Assembly (NCBI GenBank): GCA_021802645.1
Contig: JAJZRO010000018.1
Location: 1 to 50,126, forward strand
DNA length: 50,126 nt
Direction: 5' to 3'
Origin: Deltaproteobacteria bacterium
GTDB lineage: Bacteria > Desulfobacterota > Desulfobulbia > Desulfobulbales > Desulfurivibrionaceae
The position numbers and the translations under genes are program-made. The stretch's first letter is position 1. Every line of letters begins with the position of its first letter. This document shows, in pieces, positions 8,448-15,786 of this stretch. Under the pieces are notes generated by a model. It made no database searches. It was not told where the DNA came from and saw nothing but the letters and a program-made list of their open reading frames with translations.

Positions 8448-9223
8448 CCACCGCCAAGGGTGGCGGGCGTAAGGAGGCCGCCGCCGCGGCCCTGCTCGCC
8501 AACGTCGCCATCGTGCTCAACGAGCCGAAGTATCCGGAGAACATCGGGGCCGCCGCCCGGGTGGCCGCCAACATGGGGATCTCGCAACTCATCGTGGTGG
8601 GCCGCGAACGGCCGGCGGCAGAGCCGATGCGCAAGCTCGCCACCCACCACGCCGTCCATCTTGTCGAGGCCTTGGCGTGGTATGAGTCGCTGGCCGAGGC
8701 CCTGGCCCCCTTTGCCTGGGTGGTGGGGACCACCGCGCGCCAGGGGCGCCAACGCCGCAATTTCAGCTCGCCCCGGGAGATGGCGCCGGAGATGGTGCCG
8801 CTGCTCAAGAAGAACAAGGTGGCCTTGCTCTTTGGCCCGGAAGACCGGGGGCTGACCAACGAGGACCTCGCCTTCTGCAACATGCTCACCACCATCCCGA
8901 CCGCGGCCTTTTCCTCGCTGAATCTGGCCCAGGCCGTGGCCATCCACTGCTACGAGGTGTACGACGCGGTCCTTGCCGCGGTGGGCGAGGGGCGGAAGCA
9001 GTATCGGCCGAAGCTCGCGGAAAATCACGAGTTGGAGGCGATGTATGGTCACGTGGAGGAGGTGTTGCGGACCATCGGTTTCCTTAAGGAGACCGATTAC
9101 GAGTACTGGATGCGGAGCGTGCGGGATTTTCTCGGCCGGCTGGGGTTGCGCGCCGGCGAGGCCCGGACCATTCGCGGTTTTTGTCGTCAGTTCCTCTGGT
9201 ACGACCGCAAGCGTGGCGCGTGA
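8444..9223 (+). CDS. trmJ: TrmJ-like SPOUT RNA 2'-O-methyltransferase
   Basis: A 259-residue TrmH/TrmJ-family methyltransferase. Its N-terminal SPOUT core shows the family motifs in order: VAIVLNEPKYPENIGAAARV with N-I-G and the motif-1 Arg, then VALLFGPEDRGLTNEDL, then SLNLAQAVAIHCYEV forming the knotted AdoMet site. The C-terminal roughly 90 residues match the TrmJ-type helical tail. TrmJ methylates the ribose at position 32 of some tRNAs; which tRNA is modified here cannot be told. A GTG start overlaps the rnr stop, so both are expressed together. Confidence 0.85.
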   Translation: MTTAKGGGRKEAAAAALLANVAIVLNEPKYPENIGAAARVAANMGISQLIVVGRERPAAEPMRKLATHHAVHLVEALAWYESLAEALAPFAWVVGTTARQGRQRRNFSSPREMAPEMVPLLKKNKVALLFGPEDRGLTNEDLAFCNMLTTIPTAAFSSLNLAQAVAIHCYEVYDAVLAAVGEGRKQYRPKLAENHELEAMYGHVEEVLRTIGFLKETDYEYWMRSVRDFLGRLGLRAGEARTIRGFCRQFLWYDRKRGA

Positions 9224-9465
9224 AGCGGCCTGTTTCGCGGTGGACCTGGGCCGCAAACGGCAAGGAGGGCAACGCGATGGCGCTGCCCTCCTGTGGTGCA
9301 AAAAAAATGCTGAGCAGAACGAGGGGTTGAGACGGGAGGCCTTCCGTTCTGTGCGTTGCCGGGCGGATATACGCCTTGCCGGCGACGCTCCCTGCTCTGC
9401 TCAACCCGCCAAAGTGTGGTACTCCTGTCGCCGTCTGGCGGCGCGTGCCTCCCGTTCGGTGTTCG
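9224..9465. other. Intergenic region with inverted repeats
   Basis: 242 bases between convergent genes. An inverted repeat (9263-9271 with 9284-9292, nine bases, twelve-base loop) follows trmJ but lacks a T-run on either strand. A second GC-rich imperfect stem surrounds GGCGGATATACGCC near 9361-9374, and the octamer GGGTTGAG near 9325 is matched by CTCAACCC near 9403. The region probably holds the 3' ends of both flanking transcripts. No gene is seen. Confidence 0.4.
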
Positions 9466-9681
9466 TCAGACCCCGGTCACCGCGCTGAGCCAGTACCGGA
9501 ACAGCGAGATCGGGCCACCGGCCTGAATGACCGCCGCAACCATGCAGCTCAACGCCCAGGCGCCGATGACGCCGACCGCCAGGGCGCCGGATGCCACTGC
9601 ACCGCCTTTCAGGATGTCATTGCCGATGCCATCCGTCACCAGAACACTTCCCAACCGTTCCTTTGCTCTTGTCCGTTCCAT
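9466..9681 (-). CDS. Small membrane protein of unknown function
   Basis: A 71-residue protein that I do not recognise. It has a charged N-terminus (MERTRAKERLGS), a glycine/alanine-rich hydrophobic stretch (about residues 27-53, ALAVGVIGAWALSCMVAAV inside it) and a C-terminal aromatic segment (ISLFRYWLSAVTG), so one or two membrane helices are likely. That it is a real gene is supported by a strong Shine-Dalgarno (GGGAGG) before the ATG and a near-consensus promoter at the right distance. It stands alone, convergent to trmJ. A small bacteriocin-like or stress peptide would fit its size and glycine-rich helix, but nothing shows this. Confidence 0.65.
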   Translation of the reverse strand: MERTRAKERLGSVLVTDGIGNDILKGGAVASGALAVGVIGAWALSCMVAAVIQAGGPISLFRYWLSAVTGV

Positions 9682-9721
9682 AAACGTGCCTCCCTTCGTG
9701 TATGGTGGATTCTTTACTTTT

Positions 9722-9750
9722 ACTATAAGGAAGCTTTGGGTGTTTGTAAA
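9722..9750 (-). promoter_or_regulatory. Strong sigma70-type promoter of the 71-residue membrane protein
   Basis: On the minus strand TTTACA (9750-9745) and TATAGT (9727-9722) are spaced by exactly 17 bases, about 40 bases before the start codon at 9681. The surrounding stretch is strikingly AT-rich for this genome. Confidence 0.7.
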
Positions 9751-9898
9751 GGCAAAAAATAAGTAAATTCAAATAGTTAGTTGACAATCAACAATGGCAG
9801 CATTGCGGGAGGAACAGGGGCGAACATTCTCGGTAACGACTGTGGCCGTTTTGCTGACACCAATTTCTGGCAGGTGGAGCGGAGTGGGGACTCTGCGG

Positions 9899-10537
9899 TC
9901 AGAACCCCTTGAGGGGGCAGGCGTCGCAACGCGGATCGCTCTTGCGGCAGAACTCCTTGGCGGTGCGGACGATGAGGGCGTGGTACTCGTTGAACAGGGC
10001 TGCGTCGGCGGGCAGGTGGTCCATGAACAGGGCCTGGAGCTCGTGGTAATCGCTCTCGTCGGCCGCCAGACCGTGGCGATTGAGGATACGGTGGGTGTAG
10101 GCGTCCACCACGAAGGTCGGCTTGTTGCCGGCATAGAGCAGGATGGAGTCGGCGGTTTCGGGGCCGATTCCCTTGATGGCGAGCAATTCCTCCCGCAGGG
10201 CGGCGGTGCCCCGGCCATCGAAATAGGACTCCACCGAGGAGGCCGCTTCCGCGATATGGCGTAACAGGTTGTGCAGCCGGACCGCCTTGAGGTTGTAGTA
10301 GCCGGATGGGCGGATTTTTTCGGCCAGGGCCGGGGTCGGCAGGTGGACCAGGGCGTCGAGGTCGAGCAGTTGGTCGCGCCTGAGGTTGTCGATGGCCTTG
10401 CTGACGTTGCTCCAGTTGGTGTTCTGGGTCAGCACCGCGCCGACCAGGATCTCCAGCGGCGTCTCCCCTGGCCACCAGTGCTGCGGCCCGAAATACGCAA
10501 AGAGGGCCTGGTAGATGTCCAGCAGACGGTGACGCAC
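9899..10537 (-). CDS. Endonuclease III-related DNA glycosylase (COG2231-like)
   Basis: A 212-residue HhH-GPD superfamily protein. The helix-hairpin-helix reads LLAIKGIGPETAD (catalytic Lys at the K of KGIGP), and the catalytic Asp lies in FVVDAYTHR. The C-terminal iron-sulfur motif begins C-x6-C-x2-C (CRKSDPRCDAC), but the fourth Cys, expected after five more residues (PLKGF), is replaced by the TGA stop. It likely removes damaged bases or acts on alkylated DNA, as relatives do. The start is GTG at 10537. It lies 9 bases after the membrane-protein gene, with thiC further upstream on the same strand, so the three may be cotranscribed. Confidence 0.8.
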   Translation of the reverse strand: MRHRLLDIYQALFAYFGPQHWWPGETPLEILVGAVLTQNTNWSNVSKAIDNLRRDQLLDLDALVHLPTPALAEKIRPSGYYNLKAVRLHNLLRHIAEAASSVESYFDGRGTAALREELLAIKGIGPETADSILLYAGNKPTFVVDAYTHRILNRHGLAADESDYHELQALFMDHLPADAALFNEYHALIVRTAKEFCRKSDPRCDACPLKGF

Positions 10538-10546
10538 GTCGGGTTA

Positions 10547-10873
10547 TTAGGAACGCATGAAGAGGAAGTAGACGAGGACCGCGATGGCCCCCACGCCGAC
10601 GCCGGCAATGGGGAGGATCTTGCCGATCTGGACGTTCCCGTCCACGATGAGGTCCTTGGTCATCGGGCTGCCGGAGAAGAGCCACAGGCCGATGACCACC
10701 GCCGTGACGACCAGGGTGTTGATGGACTGCCGGTAGAGGTGGTAGCCGATAAAAAGGACAAAGGGCACCAGGAACCAGGGGTTGGTGAAGAGGCCGACCG
10801 CATCCACCCGGCTGATCTGGTCCGGGATGTTCGTGTTGGTGAAAAAATTCGCGATGGTGGTGAGTATTTCCAT
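10547..10873 (-). CDS. Hypothetical three-helix membrane protein
   Basis: 108 residues, starting at the ATG at 10873 (MEILTTIANFF) rather than at longer upstream options, because GGAGG lies before it and the earlier residues look non-coding. Three hydrophobic segments are clear: PWFLVPFVLFIGYHLY, INTLVVTAVVIGLWLFSG and LPIAGVGVGAIAVLVYFLFM. I do not recognise the family. It sits 38 bases after thiC and 9 before the endonuclease III relative, all on the minus strand. Confidence 0.65.
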   Translation of the reverse strand: MEILTTIANFFTNTNIPDQISRVDAVGLFTNPWFLVPFVLFIGYHLYRQSINTLVVTAVVIGLWLFSGSPMTKDLIVDGNVQIGKILPIAGVGVGAIAVLVYFLFMRS

Positions 10874-10911
10874 ACTGGTCGCTGGCCTCCCCCCGTGGTG
10901 GTTTGCCGGTT

Positions 10912-12210
10912 TTATTCCTGCCGCTTGGGCGACATCGCCTGTTTGTAGACCTTTATAGCACAATAGGAACCGCACATGCTACAGGCATCGCCCTTGTAGC
11001 TGTTGCCTTCATCCCGATAGCGCCGCGCCTTTTCCGGATCGACGGAAAGCGCGATCTGCCCCTTCCAGTCCAGATTGTTGCGGCATTTGGCCATGGCGAT
11101 GTCCTGGTCGAAGGCCCCGGGTACGCCCTTGACGATGTCCGCGGCATGGGCGGCGATCTTGGAGGCGATCACCCCCTCGTGCACGTCTTCCGGGGTGGGC
11201 AGCTTGAGGTGCTCGGCCGGGGTGACGTAGCAGAGGAAGTCGGCGCCGGCCGCGGCGGCGATCGCCCCGCCGATGGCGCCGGTGATGTGGTCGTAGCCAG
11301 GGGCGATGTCGGTAACCAGCGGCCCCAGCACGTAGAAGGGTGCGCCGTGGCAGAGGCGCTTCTGCAGGAGGATGTTCGCCTCGATCTGGTTCATCGGCAT
11401 ATGGCCCGGCCCTTCGATCATGACCTGCACCCCGGCCTCCCAGGCACGCTGGGTCAGCTCGCCCAGGTGGATCAGCTCCTGGACCTGGCCGCGGTCGGTG
11501 GCGTCGGCGAGGCAGCCGGGGCGGATGCCGTCGCCCAGGCTCAAGGTGACCTCATGCTCCTTCAAAATGGCGAGCAGGTCGTCGAACCGCTCGTACATGG
11601 GGTTTTCCTTCTTGTTGTAACTCATCCACTCGATGGTAAAGGAGCCGCCGCGGCTGACCACGCCCATGAGCCGCGGGTGGTTGCGGATGCGGTCGAGGGT
11701 GTTTTTGGTGATGCCGCAGTGGATGGTCATGAAGTCCACGCCGTCCTGGGCCTGCTCCTCGATGGTCTTGAAGATCTGGTCCACCGTGACCTCGCCGATC
11801 TTCTTGCCCTGCGCCTCGACCACCTCGGAGATGGACTGGTAGATCGGCACGGTGCCCAGCGGAATCGGGCAGTTCTTCAGGATCTCGCGGCGGATCTCGT
11901 TGAGGTTGCTGCCCATGGAGAGGTCCATCACCGCATCCGCCCCGGCCTTCAAACAGACGCAGAGCTTTTGCAACTCCTGGCCGATCTCGGGCATGTCCTT
12001 GGAGGCGCCGATATTGGCGTTGACCTTGGTCTTGAGCCCCTTGCCGATGGCCATCACCCTTTCAAAGTCATGGTTCTTGTTCTTGGGCAGGCAGATGGTG
12101 CCCTCGGCGATCCCGGCGATCAGGGCCTCGACGCTGATGCCCTCGCGGGCGGCGCATTCTTTGAAAAGCGGGGTAACGGTGCCCTTCCGGGCGTCTTCAC
12201 GGATGCTCAT
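10912..12210 (-). CDS. thiC: Phosphomethylpyrimidine synthase ThiC
   Basis: A 432-residue radical-SAM enzyme converting aminoimidazole ribotide to hydroxymethylpyrimidine phosphate for thiamin. Hallmarks are NANIGASKD, GADAVMDLSMG, VIEGPGHMP-type (VMIEGPGHMPMNQI) and the C-terminal cluster motif CSMCGSYCAIK (C-x2-C-x4-C), which binds a 4Fe-4S cluster. The ATG at 12210 was chosen because GGGAG precedes it and MSIREDARKG is the usual beginning; an upstream in-frame start at 12243 lacks such support. No TPP riboswitch core could be recognised in the roughly 200 bases upstream. Confidence 0.95.
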   Translation of the reverse strand: MSIREDARKGTVTPLFKECAAREGISVEALIAGIAEGTICLPKNKNHDFERVMAIGKGLKTKVNANIGASKDMPEIGQELQKLCVCLKAGADAVMDLSMGSNLNEIRREILKNCPIPLGTVPIYQSISEVVEAQGKKIGEVTVDQIFKTIEEQAQDGVDFMTIHCGITKNTLDRIRNHPRLMGVVSRGGSFTIEWMSYNKKENPMYERFDDLLAILKEHEVTLSLGDGIRPGCLADATDRGQVQELIHLGELTQRAWEAGVQVMIEGPGHMPMNQIEANILLQKRLCHGAPFYVLGPLVTDIAPGYDHITGAIGGAIAAAAGADFLCYVTPAEHLKLPTPEDVHEGVIASKIAAHAADIVKGVPGAFDQDIAMAKCRNNLDWKGQIALSVDPEKARRYRDEGNSYKGDACSMCGSYCAIKVYKQAMSPKRQE

Positions 12211-12348
12211 GGTAACTCCCACGCCCCGTTGCCTGATTCCCAAGCCGGTGCGGTTGCGGCAAAAATTGATCTTTGTTCCCGAAGAGCGGCAGTCTACCAG
12301 CGCCTGCCGGCTCCGTCAATGCAAAAGAGGGAAGAGGGCTGGAGGGGG

Positions 12349-12429
12349 CAGGATGAGGCGTTGTGCGTCAGGCTTTGGGAGGAGTAGGGGAAGGGCGTTT
12401 GGCGAGAATGAGAATTGGCATTGCGTCAC
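12349..12429. repeat. Direct repeat copy A flanking a toxin-antitoxin pair
   Basis: About 81 bases beginning caggatgagg and ending gcgtcac, roughly 80 percent identical by eye to 13202-13285 in the same orientation. The two copies bracket the antitoxin and toxin genes at 12436-13046. It is a possible mobile or intergenic repeat family. Confidence 0.7.
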
Positions 12430-12435
12430 CGGCAT

Positions 12436-12744
12436 TCAGGAAGCCGTGGTGGCGGTGAGCTTGAGTCCCAAGGCCTTGAAGACCCGCTGGATGGTTTCCA
12501 GCCGTGGCTGGGTGTTGGGCCGCAACGCCTTATAGAGCGCCTCGCGTTTGATGCCGCTGGCCTTGGCAATTTCGGTCATGCCCCGTGCCTTGGCAATGTG
12601 GCCCAGAGCGGCGGCCAGTTCTCCTGGCTCCCCCTCTTCCAGCACCTGGCGCAGATATTCCGCCACATCCGCATCGCCTTCAAGATATTGCGCCATGTCG
12701 AATTCTGGCAGGTCGCTGACCTTCGTTTTCACTTTCTTGCTCAT
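12436..12744 (-). CDS. Antitoxin of a RelE-type addiction module (HTH protein)
   Basis: 102 residues. The N-terminal part (SDLPEFDMAQYLEGDADVAEYLRQVLEEG) and the C-terminal helix-turn-helix (MTEIAKASGIKREALYKALRPNTQPRLETIQRVFKALG) match the probable addiction-module antidote proteins (COG3636-like). These neutralise a RelE/HigB-type toxin and repress their own operon. The ATG at 12744 has GGAG upstream and follows the toxin stop by five bases, so the order is toxin first, as in higBA loci. Confidence 0.88.
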   Translation of the reverse strand: MSKKVKTKVSDLPEFDMAQYLEGDADVAEYLRQVLEEGEPGELAAALGHIAKARGMTEIAKASGIKREALYKALRPNTQPRLETIQRVFKALGLKLTATTAS

Positions 12745-12749
12745 GATTT

Positions 12750-13046
12750 TCACTCCGCTAAAGAGGCTGCCAACACCCTGGCTGCGGCAATGTCGGCCTT
12801 CTGGCTGCTTTTGTCGCCACCGCCGAGCATCACGATCAGCATGTCGCCTTGCTGGACGTAATACATGCGCCAACCGGGACCAAAGAATTCCCGCATTTCA
12901 AAAACACCGTCGCCCACCGGAGCCACATCACCCAGCAGCCCCCGCTGAGCCTTTTCCAGGCGCCGCAACAACCGGAACCGTGTTGGACGGTCGCGCAAGC
13001 TTTCAAACCAGGCATCGAATTCCGGCATGCGCCTGATGGTGAGCAT
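12750..13046 (-). CDS. RelE/HigB-type addiction-module toxin
   Basis: A 98-residue protein of the addiction-module killer family (COG3657-like, RelE fold): MLTIRRMPEFDAWFESLRDR, then LGDVAPVGDGVFEMREFFGPGWRMYYVQQG and the characteristic LGGGDKSSQKADIAAA. It probably cleaves mRNA at the ribosome when its partner is lost. It is the first gene of the pair. A TACAAT -10-like element lies only five bases before the ATG, so the message may be leaderless as for the second module. The copy looks complete. Confidence 0.88.
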   Translation of the reverse strand: MLTIRRMPEFDAWFESLRDRPTRFRLLRRLEKAQRGLLGDVAPVGDGVFEMREFFGPGWRMYYVQQGDMLIVMLGGGDKSSQKADIAAARVLAASLAE

Positions 13047-13201
13047 GACCTATTGTAATCGATCGAGGACGAATTGGCCAGCCTTGATTTTCAACTCAAT
13101 ATCTTCGCGCAGAAAAAACCGTTTGCCAGGGCGGCGAATCGGCGGCCCCTTGCTCAATCGCTGTGGACAGCGTGCCTTCCGGCAGCGGTTCAGAGAGCGG
13201 G
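13047..13201 (-). pseudogene. Possible degraded ORF upstream of the toxin
   Basis: On the minus strand one frame ends ...GKRFFLREDIELKIKAGQF... and stops with TAG just before the toxin, while the adjacent frame upstream reads ...LPEGTLSTAIEQG.... Together they look like one short gene broken by a frameshift, possibly a small DNA-binding or antitoxin protein. No start codon or family could be fixed, so this is tentative. Confidence 0.25.
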
Positions 13202-13285
13202 TAGGATGAGGCTTTGTGCTTCAGGCTTTGGGGGGGGGGAGTGAGGGAGAGCGGTTGGCGGGAATGGGTATCGGTATCGCGTCAC
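13202..13285. repeat. Direct repeat copy B flanking a toxin-antitoxin pair
   Basis: About 84 bases from taggatgagg to gcgtcac, same orientation as copy A at 12349-12429. It contains a run of ten G (13230-13239) where copy A has a shorter, interrupted run. Confidence 0.7.
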
Positions 13286-13324
13286 GAATTCCCGAGTTGA
13301 AACGCGTTGTATGCCTCATCTGCC

Positions 13325-14083
13325 TTAAAGTCCCAACGAGGCCCGCCAGGAGGGCAGCGGCAGCGCGTCCCAAGTCCGCCCCTGGAGCAGGCGGCCATTC
13401 TGTTTTTTCGCCCGCTTCTTGCCGTCAACACCCCAGCCGCCCCATTGCTTGAAGAAAAAGGCGGCCTGTTGTTCCTCGCATTGGCGCTTGATATTGAGCA
13501 CCCATTCCTGTCGCATGGGCCGGGCCTTGGGGCCGGATTCGCCACCGACGATCACCCAATGGATGCCGTCGAGATTCACCATGCCCAGGTCTTCCAGCAA
13601 GGGTTCCACGGAGAGGAAACGAATTTGTGCCGGCACTTGGCGAAGCAAGTCGATCCGAGGAACCCCGAATTTCCGATCCTCCACCGTGACCCCGAGCCAG
13701 GCGTTGCGCGGTGGCCTATAATCCTGGAAAAATCTGGCCATGCGCTCGGCCCGTTTGGTCAGAACTTGAAAGGTGTGTTGCGGCGCTCGCCGGATCACCT
13801 CGAAAACCTGCCGGATGTAGTCATCAGGAATCTCTTCGTGAAAAATGTCGCTCATGGAGTTGACGAAGTAGATGGTCGGCTTGGCCCGCTGCAACGGCTC
13901 TTCCAGCCGATTGGGCAGCAGGGTCAGGGCAAAGCCATTTTCATAACCCTTGACGCCCATAGCCTGCAACCGCTTGGCCATGACCTCGGCATAACAATGG
14001 GCGCAACCGGGAGAGGCCTTGCTGCACCCCACGGTGGGGTTCCAGGTCCGCTCGGTCCATTCGATTGATGTTTGCGTACTCAT
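13325..14083 (-). CDS. Phage Gp37/Gp68-family (DUF5131) three-Cys-motif protein
   Basis: 252 residues of the Gp37_Gp68 family. The hallmark is IEWTERTWNPTVGCSKASPGCAHCYA, where C20, C27 and C30 form the C-x6-C-x2-C motif, radical-SAM-like in layout and probably metal- or cluster-binding. It continues with FVNSMSDIFHE, FQVLTKRAERM, WLGVTVED, RFLSVEPLLEDLG, WVIVGGESGPKARPM and FFFKQWGGW, all characteristic of the family. The molecular function is not known to me. Its ATG overlaps the TGA of the upstream tcmP gene (ATGA at 14080-14083), which strongly implies coupled synthesis and a joint job. Confidence 0.9.
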   Translation of the reverse strand: MSTQTSIEWTERTWNPTVGCSKASPGCAHCYAEVMAKRLQAMGVKGYENGFALTLLPNRLEEPLQRAKPTIYFVNSMSDIFHEEIPDDYIRQVFEVIRRAPQHTFQVLTKRAERMARFFQDYRPPRNAWLGVTVEDRKFGVPRIDLLRQVPAQIRFLSVEPLLEDLGMVNLDGIHWVIVGGESGPKARPMRQEWVLNIKRQCEEQQAAFFFKQWGGWGVDGKKRAKKQNGRLLQGRTWDALPLPSWRASLGL

Positions 14084-15237
14084 GGTGTCACCTTTACCAA
14101 CTGTTCGCCATCCTTGAAATATACAAATTTGCTCCGCCGTTTCGGAGTTCCATCGAGATTCTGCACCAAGCCCTTTCGGGCCAGCTCACCGAAAGCTTTT
14201 TGAAAATCACTCTCGAACCAGCCGGTTTCTTCCAGCATATCCGCTAATTCCTCCATCCCGTAGCGTTCCGGGGTAAATTTCAGTCTGCTCAGCCAATATT
14301 CTTCAACACCAGCGAGATCCCGGTCCTCTCTTTCTGGCCTAACCTGATCGGCAGCGGGAAACATTTCCATCTGCTTGCTGCGTTGCACCCGCGCGTCCTG
14401 CTTCGCCGCTGCCCGCGCCTTTTTCTGAACCCAATCCAGATGCTCCGATGCCTCCATGAACTTGACAATCCCCAGGTGGTGCCTGGTCAGGTAGACGAGA
14501 TGGTAAAGGGTGCGATCCTTAATAGGATTTAGGACTTTCACGGATGCAGTGCGCGGCTTCCGCCCATCAACCGGCAACACCTGTTTGAGGTTGTTGCGGT
14601 AAAGCGAAAGGAGAAATGTCTCCCGTTGGTCGGGTGTCATATCCCGAACATCCGGGACTATGCCAAAAATACGACGCATGTCTTCCTGTAATTTTGCGTC
14701 GGATACAAACCGGGAAAGGAAACCGTACATGAAATTAATGAGGAACTCGGAATTGGGCCGCCTGAGGAGCGGGGTCAAGGTCGGGCGTTCCACATCATTC
14801 TTCCAACCTTTAGGGTCAACAAAAAAGAAAACGAAATCTCTTGGGGCGCACCAGTCAAGGATCTCCGGGATTAGCTCATGGAATGACCCGTTGAGCGCCT
14901 TGGTCTCGGTTCCTTCATGTTTCCTGCCGGACAGGTAGTCTTCAAGTTTCTGAAACGACTTGCTGTTCTGTTCAATAAACAGTGCCCGGAACCGCACATT
15001 TTTGCCCATCCGCGACAAGCCGCTCCGGCATTTTTTAATGATGTCCAGGGACTTGGCGATTGATGTGTCGCCAAGATCCTCCCCCTGCTCTTCCCAAGGC
15101 CCGGCGAAACAATCCACATAGCAGATGCTGGGCGCGTGCTGACCGACAATCATAAACAATCGCTCAAGGTAAGCTTCCAACAGGCGATGCTTGAAATAGG
15201 TCTGCTCACGGCCTTTGTAGTGTTCGAAATTTTCCAC
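14080..15237 (-). CDS. tcmP: Three-Cys-motif partner protein TcmP
   Basis: 385 residues matching the partner family (TIGR04474) that accompanies Gp37/Gp68 proteins: KHRLLEAYLERLFMIVG near the N-terminus, then SICYVDCFAGPWEEQG (about 38-53), LFIEQNSKSFQKLE, and DFVFFFVDPKGW (about 135-146), a layout that recalls an AdoMet-methyltransferase-like Rossmann fold. The last 60 residues (YGMEELADMLEETGWFESDFQKAFGELARKGLVQN in part) look like a winged helix. The start is GTG at 15237, backed by a very strong AAGGAGGT four bases upstream. Base composition is lower in GC than the core genes. Function unknown; nucleic-acid modification or phage defence is inference. Confidence 0.88.
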   Translation of the reverse strand: MENFEHYKGREQTYFKHRLLEAYLERLFMIVGQHAPSICYVDCFAGPWEEQGEDLGDTSIAKSLDIIKKCRSGLSRMGKNVRFRALFIEQNSKSFQKLEDYLSGRKHEGTETKALNGSFHELIPEILDWCAPRDFVFFFVDPKGWKNDVERPTLTPLLRRPNSEFLINFMYGFLSRFVSDAKLQEDMRRIFGIVPDVRDMTPDQRETFLLSLYRNNLKQVLPVDGRKPRTASVKVLNPIKDRTLYHLVYLTRHHLGIVKFMEASEHLDWVQKKARAAAKQDARVQRSKQMEMFPAADQVRPEREDRDLAGVEEYWLSRLKFTPERYGMEELADMLEETGWFESDFQKAFGELARKGLVQNLDGTPKRRSKFVYFKDGEQLVKVTP

Positions 15238-15475
15238 GCCACCTCCTTGCCAAGCTCCCTATAAGGGCCGGAACCCAGAGAGCAACAAGTCACCGGATTC
15301 CGGGGACGCAATACTCATTTCCCATCAACCGCTGTTTTCCCGTTCGCTCAAGATTTGGTAACCGCAAGCGCCGCAGCGTTTTTCACCCTGCCATCCACCA
15401 TGCCACAGAGCCAGGGACAATCGGTGTGTCCCAGGTTCTTTTCTCCTCTTCGGCAGAAAGGGTCACTGTCTCCCT
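15238..15475. other. Intergenic region between tcmP and higA
   Basis: 238 bases with the tcmP Shine-Dalgarno and a possible TATAGG -10 (minus strand) within the first 30 bases. No gene, repeat or clear terminator is seen in the rest. Confidence 0.4.
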
Positions 15476-15775
15476 TCATGCTGCATGTTTGCGGACGTGC
15501 GGCTCGATCTCGGGCCAGGTGGTGCGTTGCGCGAGACGCAGGTCGTAGTCGCTCTGCAGGTCCAGCCAGAGTTCCGGCGAGACCGAGAAATACTTGCCCA
15601 GGCGAAGGGCGGTGTCCGCCGTGATCGACCGCTTGCCATTCACGATCTCGCTGATCCGGTTGGGCGGTACGCTGATCGCCCGCGACAGGGCATTGATGCT
15701 GATTTTCAGCGGATTCATGAACTCTTCAAGCAGAATCTCGCCAGGGGGAATGGGATCAAGTTGTTTGGTCGCCAT
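15476..15775 (-). CDS. higA: HigA-family antitoxin (XRE/VapI type)
   Basis: 99 residues, beginning MATKQLDPIPPGEILLEEFMNPLKISINALSRAISVPPNRISEIVNGKRSIT in sequence order, the standard HigA/VapI helix-turn-helix; the C-terminal part SPELWLDLQSDYDL is also typical. It binds HigB and represses the operon. The ATG at 15775 was preferred to the long upstream extension (to 15853), which overlaps higB. It follows higB by 11 bases. Confidence 0.92.
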   Translation of the reverse strand: MATKQLDPIPPGEILLEEFMNPLKISINALSRAISVPPNRISEIVNGKRSITADTALRLGKYFSVSPELWLDLQSDYDLRLAQRTTWPEIEPHVRKHAA

Positions 15776-15786
15776 GGTTCTCGCTC

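Noticed and set aside
9899-9910. Selenocysteine reading of the TGA ending the endonuclease III relative, as a firm call
   Set aside because: No SECIS-like hairpin was recognised and the read-through tail has no family character; kept only as a question.
12211-12435. Possible TPP riboswitch upstream of thiC
   Set aside because: The conserved CTGAGA and related core motifs of the TPP aptamer are not seen on the minus strand.
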